Positions 18,051 to 26,404 of a DNA stretch of 64,000 nucleotides are shown one piece after another. The DNA is from Hymenobacter norwichensis DSM 15439 (lineage in GTDB: Bacteria; Bacteroidota; Bacteroidia; Cytophagales; Hymenobacteraceae): assembly GCF_000420705.1 (NCBI RefSeq), contig NZ_ATVL01000006.1:310001-374000 (forward strand), in the 5' to 3' direction. Both the position numbers and the translations under genes were made by a program. Numbering within the stretch: position 1 is the stretch's first letter; each line of letters opens with the position of its first letter. A model generated the notes under the pieces. That model searched no databases. It saw only the letters and a list, made by a program, of their open reading frames with translations, and had not been told where the DNA came from.

Positions 18051-19994
18051 ATGATTGTTGAACCTGGTGAACTGCTGGCGGCCATAAATTCGCCCGACGA
18101 CCTGAAAAAGCTCAACCAGGATCAACTGGTGCAACTAAGCCAGGAGCTGCGTCAGTTTATTATCGATACGGTTTCGATTTATGGCGGGCACTTCGGGGCT
18201 TCGCTGGGCGTGGTGGAGCTGACTGTAGCGCTGCACTATGTGTTCAACACGCCCTACGACCAACTGGTATGGGACGTGGGCCACCAGGCGTACGGCCACA
18301 AAATTCTGACCGGCCGCCGCAACCGGTTTCCTACCAACCGCCGCTACCACGGCATGTCGGGCTTCCCGAAGCGCAACGAAAGTGAGTACGATGCCTTCGG
18401 GGTAGGGCACAGCAGCACCAGCATTGGCGCGGCGCTAGGCATGGCCGTAGCTTCCGACTACAAAGGCGAGTTCGACCGGCAGCACATCGCCGTAATCGGC
18501 GACGGCGCCATGACGGCTGGTATGGCTTTCGAGGCGCTCAACCACGCCGGCGTGAGCAACTCCAATTTGCTGGTTATCCTCAACGATAACTGCATGAGCA
18601 TCGACCCTAATGTGGGCGCGCTCAAAGAATACCTAACCGATATTACCACCTCCCGCACCTATAATAAAGTGCGCGAAGAGTTGTGGAACGTGCTGGGCAA
18701 GCTCAGCAAATTCGGCCCTAACCCACAGCAGATTGCCCGTAAGGTAGAGCAGGCCATGAAGGCGACACTGCTCAAGCAAAGTAATTTGTTTGAGGCGTTG
18801 AATTTCCGCTATTTCGGCCCTGTGGATGGCCACGATGTCCAGCATCTGACCACCATCCTCACCGACCTGAAAAGCATTCCAGGCCCGAAAATCCTGCACT
18901 GTGTAACGGTGAAGGGCAAAGGCTACGCGCTGGCCGAGAAAGACCAAACCCTGTGGCACGCCCCCGGTCTGTTTGATAAGGTAACCGGTGAAATCCACAC
19001 CAAAACCTACGAGAAGCCCCAACCGCCCAAGTACCAGGATGTGTTTGGCCATACCATGATTGAGTTGGCCGAGGCCAACGACAAAATTATGGGCGTAACG
19101 CCGGCTATGCCGTCGGGTTCGTCGCTGAATCTGATGATGGCCGCTATGCCCAAGCGTGCCTTCGATGTGGGCATTGCCGAGCAGCACGCGGTGGTTTTTT
19201 CGGCGGGTTTGGCTACGCAGGGCCTTATTCCGTTCTGCAACATCTACTCGTCGTTCATGCAGCGCGCCTATGATCAGGTGCTGCACGATGTGGCGCTACA
19301 AAATCTGCACGTAGTGTTCTGCCTCGACCGCGCCGGTTTTGCTGGTGCCGATGGCCCCACCCACCACGGCTGCTACGATATTGCCTACATGCGCTGCATC
19401 CCCAACATGGTGGTGTCGGCTCCAATGAACGAAGAGGAACTGCGCAACCTGATGTACTCGGCCACGCTGCCCGAAAACGCCGGTCCGTTCAGCATCCGCT
19501 ACCCGCGCGGCGAAGGTGTGATGCCGGAATGGCGCAAGCCGCTACGCAAAATCACCGTGGGTACCGGCCGTGTGGTACGGGAGGGCGAAGGGGTAGCAGT
19601 GCTTAGTATCGGCCACATCGGCAACTACGCCACCAAGGCCACCCATAAGCTGCAAGCGGAAGGCCTGAACCCTGGCCACTACGATATGCGCTTCTGCAAG
19701 CCGCTGGACGAGGAAATGTTGCACAATATCCTGAGCCGCTACCAGGCTATTGTAACCGTAGAAGACGGCTGTCTGCAAGGCGGGTTCGGTTCGGCGGTGC
19801 TGGAGTTTATGGCCGACCACGGCTATAATGTCCCCGTGAAACGCTTGGGCATTCCCGACCGGATAGTGGAGCACGGCTCCCAGGACGAGTTGTACAAGGA
19901 ATGCGGCTTCGATGCCGACGGTATTGCTGCCGCTCTGCGTGAGCTAAGTGGCAAAGTAGTAGCCAATGCTGCGGTAGCAACGGTACTGTTGTAA
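18051..19994 (+). CDS. dxs: 1-deoxy-D-xylulose-5-phosphate synthase
   Basis: 647 aa from the ATG at 18051 (MIVEPGELLAAINSPDDLKKL). It condenses pyruvate and glyceraldehyde 3-phosphate to DXP, the first step of the MEP isoprenoid pathway, using thiamine diphosphate. Visible are VWDVGHQAYGHKILTGRR near residue 74, the TPP motif GDGAMTAG (150-157) through NDN (178-180), the transketolase central part with GIAEQHAVVFSAG carrying the catalytic Glu, DRAGFAGADGPTHHG, and the C-terminal transketolase domain (RYPRGEG to the end). Length is normal. It stands alone, closed by a strong terminator. Confidence 0.97.
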   Translation: MIVEPGELLAAINSPDDLKKLNQDQLVQLSQELRQFIIDTVSIYGGHFGASLGVVELTVALHYVFNTPYDQLVWDVGHQAYGHKILTGRRNRFPTNRRYHGMSGFPKRNESEYDAFGVGHSSTSIGAALGMAVASDYKGEFDRQHIAVIGDGAMTAGMAFEALNHAGVSNSNLLVILNDNCMSIDPNVGALKEYLTDITTSRTYNKVREELWNVLGKLSKFGPNPQQIARKVEQAMKATLLKQSNLFEALNFRYFGPVDGHDVQHLTTILTDLKSIPGPKILHCVTVKGKGYALAEKDQTLWHAPGLFDKVTGEIHTKTYEKPQPPKYQDVFGHTMIELAEANDKIMGVTPAMPSGSSLNLMMAAMPKRAFDVGIAEQHAVVFSAGLATQGLIPFCNIYSSFMQRAYDQVLHDVALQNLHVVFCLDRAGFAGADGPTHHGCYDIAYMRCIPNMVVSAPMNEEELRNLMYSATLPENAGPFSIRYPRGEGVMPEWRKPLRKITVGTGRVVREGEGVAVLSIGHIGNYATKATHKLQAEGLNPGHYDMRFCKPLDEEMLHNILSRYQAIVTVEDGCLQGGFGSAVLEFMADHGYNVPVKRLGIPDRIVEHGSQDELYKECGFDADGIAAALRELSGKVVANAAVATVLL

Positions 19995-20011
19995 GCTGAT
20001 TTCGCATAGTG

Positions 20012-20047
20012 AAAAGCCCCGCTGGATTCATCTGGTGGGGCTTTTTT
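20012..20047 (+). terminator. Intrinsic terminator of dxs
   Basis: AAAAGCCCC pairing with GGGGCTTTT around a partly paired CTGGATTCATCTGG centre, followed by a T-run. Confidence 0.9.
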
Positions 20048-20116
20048 GTGCTTGTGAAAATCTGTAAGGGAATAACGGGTGGTATTGCAATGCAGGGTAG
20101 ATAAAAAATATTTAAC

Positions 20117-20155
20117 GATGTACGTACACATATTAAATAGATGTACATACATTTG
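20117..20155 (+). promoter_or_regulatory. YceI promoter region with two palindromic operator-like repeats
   Basis: GATGTACGTACA (20117-20128) and GATGTACATACA (20140-20151) are near-identical direct repeats 23 bp apart; the first contains the perfect palindrome TGTACGTACA. The second overlaps the -7 box TACATTTG (20148-20155). The arrangement suggests repression by a dimeric regulator, possibly MarR- or TetR-like, but none is encoded nearby. Confidence 0.55.
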
Positions 20156-20224
20156 TGCATGATTCGGCGGCACGAATAGCACGCCGCAACTTACAACGTT
20201 ATCAAACCAGCAACGCCTACCACT

Positions 20225-20770
20225 ATGGCAACTACCACTTGGGTCCTCGACCCCACGCACTCTGAAGTCCAGTTCAAAATCAAACACCTCGTTATTTCGA
20301 CGGTTACGGGTTCGTTCAAGAAGTTTGAAGGCAAAGCCGTAACTGAAAACGATACTTTTGAAAACGCCCAGGTTACGTTTTCGCTGGATGTAGCCAGCAT
20401 CGACACCAACCAGGAGCAGCGCGACGAGCATCTGCGCAACAACGACTTCTTCGACGCCGCCACGCACCCGCAAATCACCTTCACCTCTACCTCGCTCACC
20501 AAAAAAGGCGACGACTACAAGCTGGCTGGCAACATGACCGTGAAGGACGTAACCAAGCCCGTAACCCTGGACGTGGAGTTTGGCGGCACGGCTACCGACT
20601 TCTACGGCAACGAAAAAGCCGGCTTTGAAGTAACCGGCAAAATCAACCGCAAAGAGTTCGGCCTGACCTTCCACGCCGTAACTGAAGCCGGTTCCATCGT
20701 GCTCGGCGACGACGTGAAGCTGTTCGCCAACGTGCAGTTTATCAAGCAGAAAGAAGAAGTACTAGCATAG
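20225..20770 (+). CDS. YceI-family lipocalin-like protein
   Basis: 181 aa, no signal peptide. The full YceI domain is present: WVLDPTHSEVQFKIKHLVISTVTGSF at the start, DVASIDTNQEQRDEHLRNNDFFDAATHPQI in the middle, then GNMTVKDVTKPVTLDVEFGG and GKINRKEFGLTF. YceI proteins form a lipocalin barrel that binds isoprenoid lipids; known members are often periplasmic, whereas this one appears cytoplasmic. It is downstream of dxs, an isoprenoid enzyme, but separated by a terminator and with its own promoter and candidate operators, so a link through isoprenoid metabolism is only suggestive. Confidence 0.93.
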   Translation: MATTTWVLDPTHSEVQFKIKHLVISTVTGSFKKFEGKAVTENDTFENAQVTFSLDVASIDTNQEQRDEHLRNNDFFDAATHPQITFTSTSLTKKGDDYKLAGNMTVKDVTKPVTLDVEFGGTATDFYGNEKAGFEVTGKINRKEFGLTFHAVTEAGSIVLGDDVKLFANVQFIKQKEEVLA

Positions 20771-20803
20771 TTCTGTTATTCGTTCAACCACATCCTATTG
20801 CAT

Positions 20804-20839
20804 AAAGAGCAGGCTACCTCAGGCGGCCTGCTCTTTTTA
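20804..20839. terminator. Bidirectional terminator between YceI and SRPBCC genes
   Basis: An 11-bp stem (AAAGAGCAGGC / GCCTGCTCTTT) with a T-run at 20831-20837; it separates two convergent genes. Confidence 0.85.
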
Positions 20840-21838
20840 GTTATAGCCGGCGGCAACGGCTTTGCTGGCATCGGTTTCGCAGCGGCGGCGGATTACTTCT
20901 AGGATGCGCCGTTGGATTTCGCTCATCACGTAGTCGGTCCAGAGGCCAGCGTAGGGATTGATGCGGGTGCTGAGGCGCTGCTGGCTGTAGAGTACGAGGC
21001 GGGTGCGACCGGGGCCGGCGGGTACCAGCTCGTAGGTGCCCCGCAGCACGTCGAAAAACCGGCCGCCAACAGTTACGTGCTCATCGAAGGTGGTAGGCGG
21101 GATGGTAGCCGTGTTGGGCACAATGCTGAACGACAGACGCCGTTGCGGCTCCCATACATCTACGGTTTCAATGAACTCCACGCCCCGCTCGAAGGTGGCA
21201 TGCCGTACGCCGCCTACGCCCTCATGTGTGAGGGTGGCTTCCACGGGCCGCGGAAAGCCGATTTTGTCTACCAGGCTCGGCCCCAAGTCGTGGGCCTGAA
21301 TGGGCGGTACCCGAATGATTTGCTGCCAAACCACGGACGCGGGTGCCTGAATGAGCACGGTATTCTCGACGCGACGCAGGCTGTTGGGAGCGGCAAGTTG
21401 GCTTTCAAGTGGTGCTAGCAGGAAGGGCAACAGTGCAAAGACAGCCACGGTGTAGGTTTTGTCTCGGTTGGGTTTATTGTCAGCTATACCAACATATAAA
21501 GCAGCTCCCAAAAAGCCTGTAAGTATGAACAGTGGGAAAATCATGAGCACGCAAATCATACCTTCTAAGTGGAACAGCAAGGCGGCAGTTAAGAAGATAA
21601 GAATGGTGATGAACGGTGCCCATACTGTTCGCCACCAAAAACCAGCTGTAATAGGAATGAAACACGCTGTGACGGCTCCTAGCGCCACCGGGACAAGCAG
21701 CAGAAAGCAAAGCATGAGTAGTCCGCCGGCGTCGTTGAAGCTGCTGCTGGCGAAAACAAACCGTCCTAGTAGTGCCACGAGCAGGCCCGCTGCTATGGCA
21801 ATAACATAGTGTAGATTATGACGCTCGATAAAGGCCAT
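20837..21838 (-). CDS. Membrane protein with C-terminal SRPBCC (START-like) domain
   Basis: About 333 aa from the ATG at 21838 (MAFIERHNLHYVIAIAAG); in-frame starts at 21895 and 21910 would add a short stretch. Residues 1-165 hold five hydrophobic helices. From about residue 175 an SRPBCC-like domain begins with ENTVLIQAPASVVWQQIIRV, continues with RHATFERGVEFIETVDVWEPQRRLSF and TYELVPAGPGRTRLVLYS, and ends in a long amphipathic helix (TDYVMSEIQRRILEVIRRRC). Such domains bind hydrophobic ligands; the fused membrane part is typical of uncharacterised Bacteroidota proteins. Function unknown. It diverges from the alpha/beta hydrolase gene. Confidence 0.75.
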   Translation of the reverse strand: MAFIERHNLHYVIAIAAGLLVALLGRFVFASSSFNDAGGLLMLCFLLLVPVALGAVTACFIPITAGFWWRTVWAPFITILIFLTAALLFHLEGMICVLMIFPLFILTGFLGAALYVGIADNKPNRDKTYTVAVFALLPFLLAPLESQLAAPNSLRRVENTVLIQAPASVVWQQIIRVPPIQAHDLGPSLVDKIGFPRPVEATLTHEGVGGVRHATFERGVEFIETVDVWEPQRRLSFSIVPNTATIPPTTFDEHVTVGGRFFDVLRGTYELVPAGPGRTRLVLYSQQRLSTRINPYAGLWTDYVMSEIQRRILEVIRRRCETDASKAVAAGYN

Positions 21839-21930
21839 CGGATAAGAAATAAGAAGGAACCAGCAGGGTAAATGTGCGTAGTTGTTCGGACTCATACGTA
21901 GTCTTTCCACGCAAATCTTTGCATTTGTTT

Positions 21931-22692
21931 ATGCTCACTCAACCAGCTATTGTTTTCCTACACGGCTTCGCCGAAAGCCAGGCTATTTGGACTGATTTCC
22001 TGCACGGCTTTCCTGAAGTCTACCAGCTACTAACGCTCGACTTGCTAGGACACGGTGCGAACACGCAGTCGGCGCCAGACTACAGCATGGAAGCGCAGGC
22101 GCAGTACGTAGCCGACCAGTTGGTAGAACAGAACGTGGAGAAGGTGCTGCTAGTAGGACACAGCATGGGCGGTTATGTGGCGCTGGCTTTCGCAGAGCAA
22201 TTCCCCGAACGGGTAGCCGGCCTCGTGCTATTCCATTCCACGGCCCTGCCCGACACCGAAGAGAAACAGGCGAACCGCGACAAAAACATGGAGTTTGTAC
22301 GCAAAAACGGCGTCGACAAGTTCATGGATTCGTTTATCCGGCCACTGTTTGCGCCCGCCAACCGCGGTAAAATGCCGGTGCAGCAGGAACTGCTAGAAAC
22401 CATTGGCAAAGCCACCCCTGAAGCTACCGTGCTGGGCGGCCTGCAAGCCATGCGCAACCGCCCCGACCGGACACAAGTACTGCGTGATGCTGCTTTTCCG
22501 GTCCTGTTTATCGGGGGCAAAGACGACGCGGCGGTACCTCTGGATAGCCTGCTGCCGCAACTAGCGCTACCCGCCGAAAGCCACGCCTTGCTGCTGGGCA
22601 ACGTAGGCCACCTGGGCTACCTGGAAGCACCAGAACTCACGCGCCGCGCCGTAGTGGATTTTGCCGCCTCGGTAGCAGCTAGTGCGCGCTAA
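21931..22692 (+). CDS. Alpha/beta hydrolase
   Basis: 253 aa from the ATG at 21931 (MLTQPAIVFLHGF); earlier in-frame codons overlap the divergent gene's start region. Motifs: oxyanion HGF at 11-13, nucleophile elbow GHSMGGYV near residue 75, acid in FIGGKDDAAVP and catalytic His in VGHLGYLEAPE. No signal peptide, so cytoplasmic. The fold is certain but the substrate is not; esterase, thioesterase or C-C hydrolase activities occur in this group. A near-match to the -7 consensus (AATCTTTG) lies 13 nt upstream of the start. Confidence 0.88.
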   Translation: MLTQPAIVFLHGFAESQAIWTDFLHGFPEVYQLLTLDLLGHGANTQSAPDYSMEAQAQYVADQLVEQNVEKVLLVGHSMGGYVALAFAEQFPERVAGLVLFHSTALPDTEEKQANRDKNMEFVRKNGVDKFMDSFIRPLFAPANRGKMPVQQELLETIGKATPEATVLGGLQAMRNRPDRTQVLRDAAFPVLFIGGKDDAAVPLDSLLPQLALPAESHALLLGNVGHLGYLEAPELTRRAVVDFAASVAASAR

Positions 22693-22727
22693 GCACACGG
22701 CAACCTGCTAAAGGATGATGCAAAAGT

Positions 22728-23864
22728 TTAGCGTATGCGGAAACTGAAGGGCAGCACGTAGAACACTTTCACGGGCTTGCCCTGGTACCTGGGTGGGGTA
22801 AGCGCCACTGGTTGGCTGCGTGCGGCTTCTAGTACTGCCTGGTTCAGTTCCGTCCCTGCTGACCTAACCACCTGCATCTGTTCCAACGCTCCGGTTTCGT
22901 TCACCACAAAATATAGGTACACGGTGCCTTCCACCTGGTTGCGCAGGGCTTGTGCCGGGTACTTGATGGCGCGCTGAATGCTGGTTTGAATATCCATGCG
23001 CGTTGCTTCCGCCCCGAACACGGGTGCCTGGTCGGCGTACGGATAGGGCTTGGCGGCAGAGTTGGGGGCTGGGTTCGGACTGAAGATAATGGGCAGCACT
23101 AGCTGTTCGCTTTCCACCGCTGCTCCGTCCAGCGTGGCGGGCGCCCAGGCAGGCATGGCTTGGATGTAGGCCACGGCGGCTTGTTCCACTTCCAGATTTT
23201 CGGCTTCAGTGGCCGGCCGCGGCGGGGGCGTAGCGGCTGGCTTGCGCATGAGCGGGCCAATGATTTTGGCCCCCATTACCTTGCCAGTAGCATCTAGTTT
23301 AAAGCGAATAAATAGCCGAACATCCGCTTCTGTGGCGCGGGCGGCCTCGGGGTAGGGGGCTGCGGCCAGATAAGCCAGCAGCGCCTCGGGGCCGCCGGGG
23401 TACTTCGGTGCAGCGGCGGCGGGCTGCGCGGGCGCCTGCATCACAAAACTAATGGGCACCGTGATGGCCACGGCCACCGGCTGCCCGTTCTGCTGCCCTG
23501 GCTGCCAGGCGGGCATGCTCTGAATTACGCGCACGGCTTCTTTGTCCAGGTCATCTTGCAAAGGCCTCGCTACCCGCACCTGTTCCACAAGGCCCTGCTT
23601 ATTGACCACAAACGTGACGAACACCTTGCCCGACGCGCCTGCCTTGAGGGCCTCGTCGGGGTAGCGGGTGTTGCGCCGGATGTAGGCCATAATCGAGTCG
23701 GTGCGGCTGCCTTTGAACGTAGGCATCTGCTCCACAAACGTGTACACCTGCTCGGCCGGGGCCGTTGGGGCAGGCGCGGTAGGGGTGGTAGTTTGGGCGA
23801 ATAGCAAAGGGGGCGCTGCAAGCAGCAGGGCAGCGACCATGCCGCAGTACCAGCGTTTTTTCAT
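22728..23864 (-). CDS. Secreted protein with three tandem TonB C-terminal domains (A)
   Basis: 378 aa with a cleavable signal peptide (AALLLAAPPLLFAQ). Three TonB_C-like domains follow at about 50-140, 155-261 and 290-376, each with the family's YP-x-A (RYPDEAL, PYPEAA, KYPAQAL), a V-x-F-x-V strand (VFVTFVV, LFIRFKL, VYLYFVV), and a final W.P or P.. motif before VPISF / LPIIF / LPFSF. The membrane helix and Pro-rich spacer of canonical TonB are missing, so energy transduction from ExbB/ExbD is doubtful; a periplasmic or surface role is more likely. It is paralogous to the next gene upstream (23983-25152). Confidence 0.85.
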   Translation of the reverse strand: MKKRWYCGMVAALLLAAPPLLFAQTTTPTAPAPTAPAEQVYTFVEQMPTFKGSRTDSIMAYIRRNTRYPDEALKAGASGKVFVTFVVNKQGLVEQVRVARPLQDDLDKEAVRVIQSMPAWQPGQQNGQPVAVAITVPISFVMQAPAQPAAAAPKYPGGPEALLAYLAAAPYPEAARATEADVRLFIRFKLDATGKVMGAKIIGPLMRKPAATPPPRPATEAENLEVEQAAVAYIQAMPAWAPATLDGAAVESEQLVLPIIFSPNPAPNSAAKPYPYADQAPVFGAEATRMDIQTSIQRAIKYPAQALRNQVEGTVYLYFVVNETGALEQMQVVRSAGTELNQAVLEAARSQPVALTPPRYQGKPVKVFYVLPFSFRIR

Positions 23865-23982
23865 GGAAATTTGGGCAGATAAGGAAGTTGTAAGGCGATG
23901 AACTTGATTTTGTGGCGTAGCCTATAATATACATGCATTGCCTATAAACACCGCGCTAGCTAGTAAGGCCGGAAAAGCTAGG

Positions 23983-25152
23983 TTATGAAGTTATCTTGAA
24001 AGTAAACGGTACGACGTAAAACACCTTCACGGGCTGGCCCTGATGCCGGGCTGGCAGCAGCGTCCCGAGTGGCTGCCGCGCGGCTTCCAACACGGCCTGG
24101 TCCAGCTCCGCTCCCGCCGACTGAATGATTTGTTGCTGCTCTAGTTGTCCGGTCTCGTTCACTACAAAATAGAGGTACACCACACCTCCCTGCCGGTTGC
24201 GTAGGGCCTGCGCCGGGTAACGCACTCCGCTTTGCAGGCGTTTTTCGAGGGGCATTTTGTTTTGCGGCGCGGCAAAAACCGGCATCTGGTCGGCGTAGGC
24301 ATACACGGGTGGTTCATTGCTTGGCGCAGTGGTACCAAACGTAACGGGCACCATCCAGAAGTCACCTTCTATGGCAGTGCCTTTAAGGGTAGCAGGAGCC
24401 CAGGTTGGTATGGCTTGCACCCACCGGATGGCCGCATCGGTCAGTAATTGGTTGGTGGCTTCGGTGGCTGCCTGGCGCTTCTTTTTGCCTTGCTGAGTTG
24501 CCTGTACCACGCCTGCCTTTTTCACGTTGCCGGGCTTTCCATCGGGCCTGATTTTGAATTTGATAAAAACGCGCCCTTGGGCTTGCACGGCGCTAGCCGC
24601 CTCCGGATACGGAGCAGAGGCCAGGTAAGTCCGTAGCGCCTCGGGCCCACCCGGAAACTTAGCCGTAATAGCGGCCTCCGGCTGGGTGCCATTGGCTGCC
24701 GCCGCTTGGTTAGATATCAGCTGATCGATATTGTTAGGCAGCCGGAACGTAATGGGTAGCGTGAGGCTGACCGGTACAACTTTGCCGGCCTGCTTGCCTG
24801 GTGTGAAAGCTGGTAGGCTGCTGACGGCCCGCACTGCTTCGGCGGCCAGCAACGGATGCGGGTCTTTTACCGCTTTGGCATCCTGCACGCGGCCGGCAGC
24901 ACTAACCACAAACGAGACGTACACCTTGCCCTCCGCCCGCTGCTGCAAGGCTTCGGCTGGGTACCGAACAGTGTTGCTGAGCTCTTGATATAAAGCTTGC
25001 TGCCCACCCGGAAATGCCGGCATCTGCTCGGCATAAGAGTACACCTCACTGCCAGCCCGAACGGTATCGGCAGAGGCGTTTGGCGCTGATTGTGCCCACC
25101 CAAGCGTGGCGGGCAGCAGAAAAGTGGGCACTAACAATACAGCGTGTTTCAT
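23983..25152 (-). CDS. Secreted protein with three tandem TonB C-terminal domains (B)
   Basis: 389 aa with a signal peptide ending GWAQS. Same architecture as the 22728-23864 gene: TonB_C-like domains at about 45-135 (RYPAEALQQRAEGKVYVSFVV), 165-270 (KFPGGPEAL, PYPEAA, VFIKFKI) and 285-387 (RYPAQALRNRQGGVVYLYF, then LPARHQGQPVKVFYVVPF). The third domains of the two proteins are nearly identical, which points to a tandem duplication. A basic insert (QQGKKKRQAATEATNQ) sits in domain 2. The 118-nt gap to the downstream paralogue carries no strong terminator, so the two may be co-transcribed. Confidence 0.85.
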   Translation of the reverse strand: MKHAVLLVPTFLLPATLGWAQSAPNASADTVRAGSEVYSYAEQMPAFPGGQQALYQELSNTVRYPAEALQQRAEGKVYVSFVVSAAGRVQDAKAVKDPHPLLAAEAVRAVSSLPAFTPGKQAGKVVPVSLTLPITFRLPNNIDQLISNQAAAANGTQPEAAITAKFPGGPEALRTYLASAPYPEAASAVQAQGRVFIKFKIRPDGKPGNVKKAGVVQATQQGKKKRQAATEATNQLLTDAAIRWVQAIPTWAPATLKGTAIEGDFWMVPVTFGTTAPSNEPPVYAYADQMPVFAAPQNKMPLEKRLQSGVRYPAQALRNRQGGVVYLYFVVNETGQLEQQQIIQSAGAELDQAVLEAARQPLGTLLPARHQGQPVKVFYVVPFTFKITS

Positions 25153-25212
25153 AGAATACAGTAAGTAACGATTGGTAAGTAGGGAGCAGTCTGGCGTGAG
25201 GGCTAAAACCGA

Positions 25213-25261
25213 AAAAGCCCCCGCAGTACACCAAGCAATGCCAGGATACTACGGGGGCTTC
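25213..25261 (-). terminator. Intrinsic terminator of asd
   Basis: AAGCCCCCGTAGTA pairing with TACTGCGGGGGCTT on the minus strand around a 21-nt loop, followed by a T-run. Confidence 0.85.
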
Positions 25262-25272
25262 TGATGGCGCAA

Positions 25273-26268
25273 CTACTTGAGCAGGCCCATTTTTAGCATG
25301 GCTTCGGCAATTTGCACAGCGTTGGTGGCAGCGCCTTTGCGCAGGTTGTCGGCTACCACCCACATGTTGAGCGTGCGCGGCTGCGACTCGTCGCGGCGCA
25401 GGCGACCCACCAGCACGGCATCGCGGCCGTGGGCGTCTTTGGGCATGGGGTAGAGGTTATTGGCTACGTCGTCCACCACGTCCACGCCGTCGGTGTTGCG
25501 CAGGATGCGGTACACGTCTTCCAACTCGAAATCTTTGGCAAATTCCACGTTTAGGGCTTCGGAGTGGCCACCCATAACGGGAATGCGCACCGTAGTAGCC
25601 GTTACCCGAATGGAGTCGTCGGAGAGGATTTTCTTGGTTTCCTTCACCATTTTCATTTCCTCCTTGGTGTAGCCATTGGCCTCGAACACGTCGATGTGGG
25701 GCAGCACGTTCAGGTCGATGCGGTGGGGGTAGGCCTGGCTAGTTACTTCCTGGCCGGCGCGCTCCTGCATCATCTGGTCCACGGCTTTTTTGCCGGTGCC
25801 GGTCACGCTCTGGTAGGTGCTCACCACAATGCGCTCCACCTTATAGGCCTCGTGCAGCTTGTGCAGCGCCAGCACCATCTGGATGGTGGAGCAGTTGGGG
25901 TTGGCAATGATTTTATCGTCGGCGGTGAGCTGCTTGGCGTTGATTTCGGGCACTACCAACTTCTTGGTGGGGTCCATGCGCCAAGCCGAGGAATTGTCGA
26001 TAACCACCGTGCCGACTTCCGCAAAGCGGGGCGCCTGCTCTTTCGAAACCGAGCCACCGGCCGAGAAGATGGCCACCGCCGGGCGGGCCGCAATGGCATC
26101 GTCCATGCTCACCACCTTAAACTTTTTACCCTGATACTCGATTTCCTGCCCCACCGATTTTTCGGAGGCAACGGGCAGGAGTTCCGTGACCGGGAAGTTA
26201 CGCTCGGCCAGCACTTTCAGCATCTCGCCACCGACCAAACCGGTGGCACCTACTACGGCTACTTTCAT
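25273..26268 (-). CDS. asd: Aspartate-semialdehyde dehydrogenase
   Basis: 331 aa, normal length. The NADP-binding motif GATGLVGGEM is at 8-16, the catalytic Cys126 in IANPNCSTIQM, a substrate-binding region in STYQSVTGTGKKAV, and the general base His235 in VMGGHSEALNVEF. It reduces aspartyl phosphate to aspartate semialdehyde for lysine/diaminopimelate, threonine and methionine synthesis, feeding the hom gene located at 10.5 kb. It is monocistronic; the near-consensus box TATCTTTA lies about 30 nt upstream on the minus strand. Confidence 0.97.
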   Translation of the reverse strand: MKVAVVGATGLVGGEMLKVLAERNFPVTELLPVASEKSVGQEIEYQGKKFKVVSMDDAIAARPAVAIFSAGGSVSKEQAPRFAEVGTVVIDNSSAWRMDPTKKLVVPEINAKQLTADDKIIANPNCSTIQMVLALHKLHEAYKVERIVVSTYQSVTGTGKKAVDQMMQERAGQEVTSQAYPHRIDLNVLPHIDVFEANGYTKEEMKMVKETKKILSDDSIRVTATTVRIPVMGGHSEALNVEFAKDFELEDVYRILRNTDGVDVVDDVANNLYPMPKDAHGRDAVLVGRLRRDESQPRTLNMWVVADNLRKGAATNAVQIAEAMLKMGLLK

Positions 26269-26404
26269 GGTTACAAGGATTAGACTGCGGTAAAGATAGC
26301 GCTAGGAAGAATATTGATTTTCACGCTATATTTCCTGTATCGTCCTGAAACGGCGACTCTCAGATAATCTGTGTGTTATCCTGCCTAGTTAGCTCCTATT
26401 TCAA

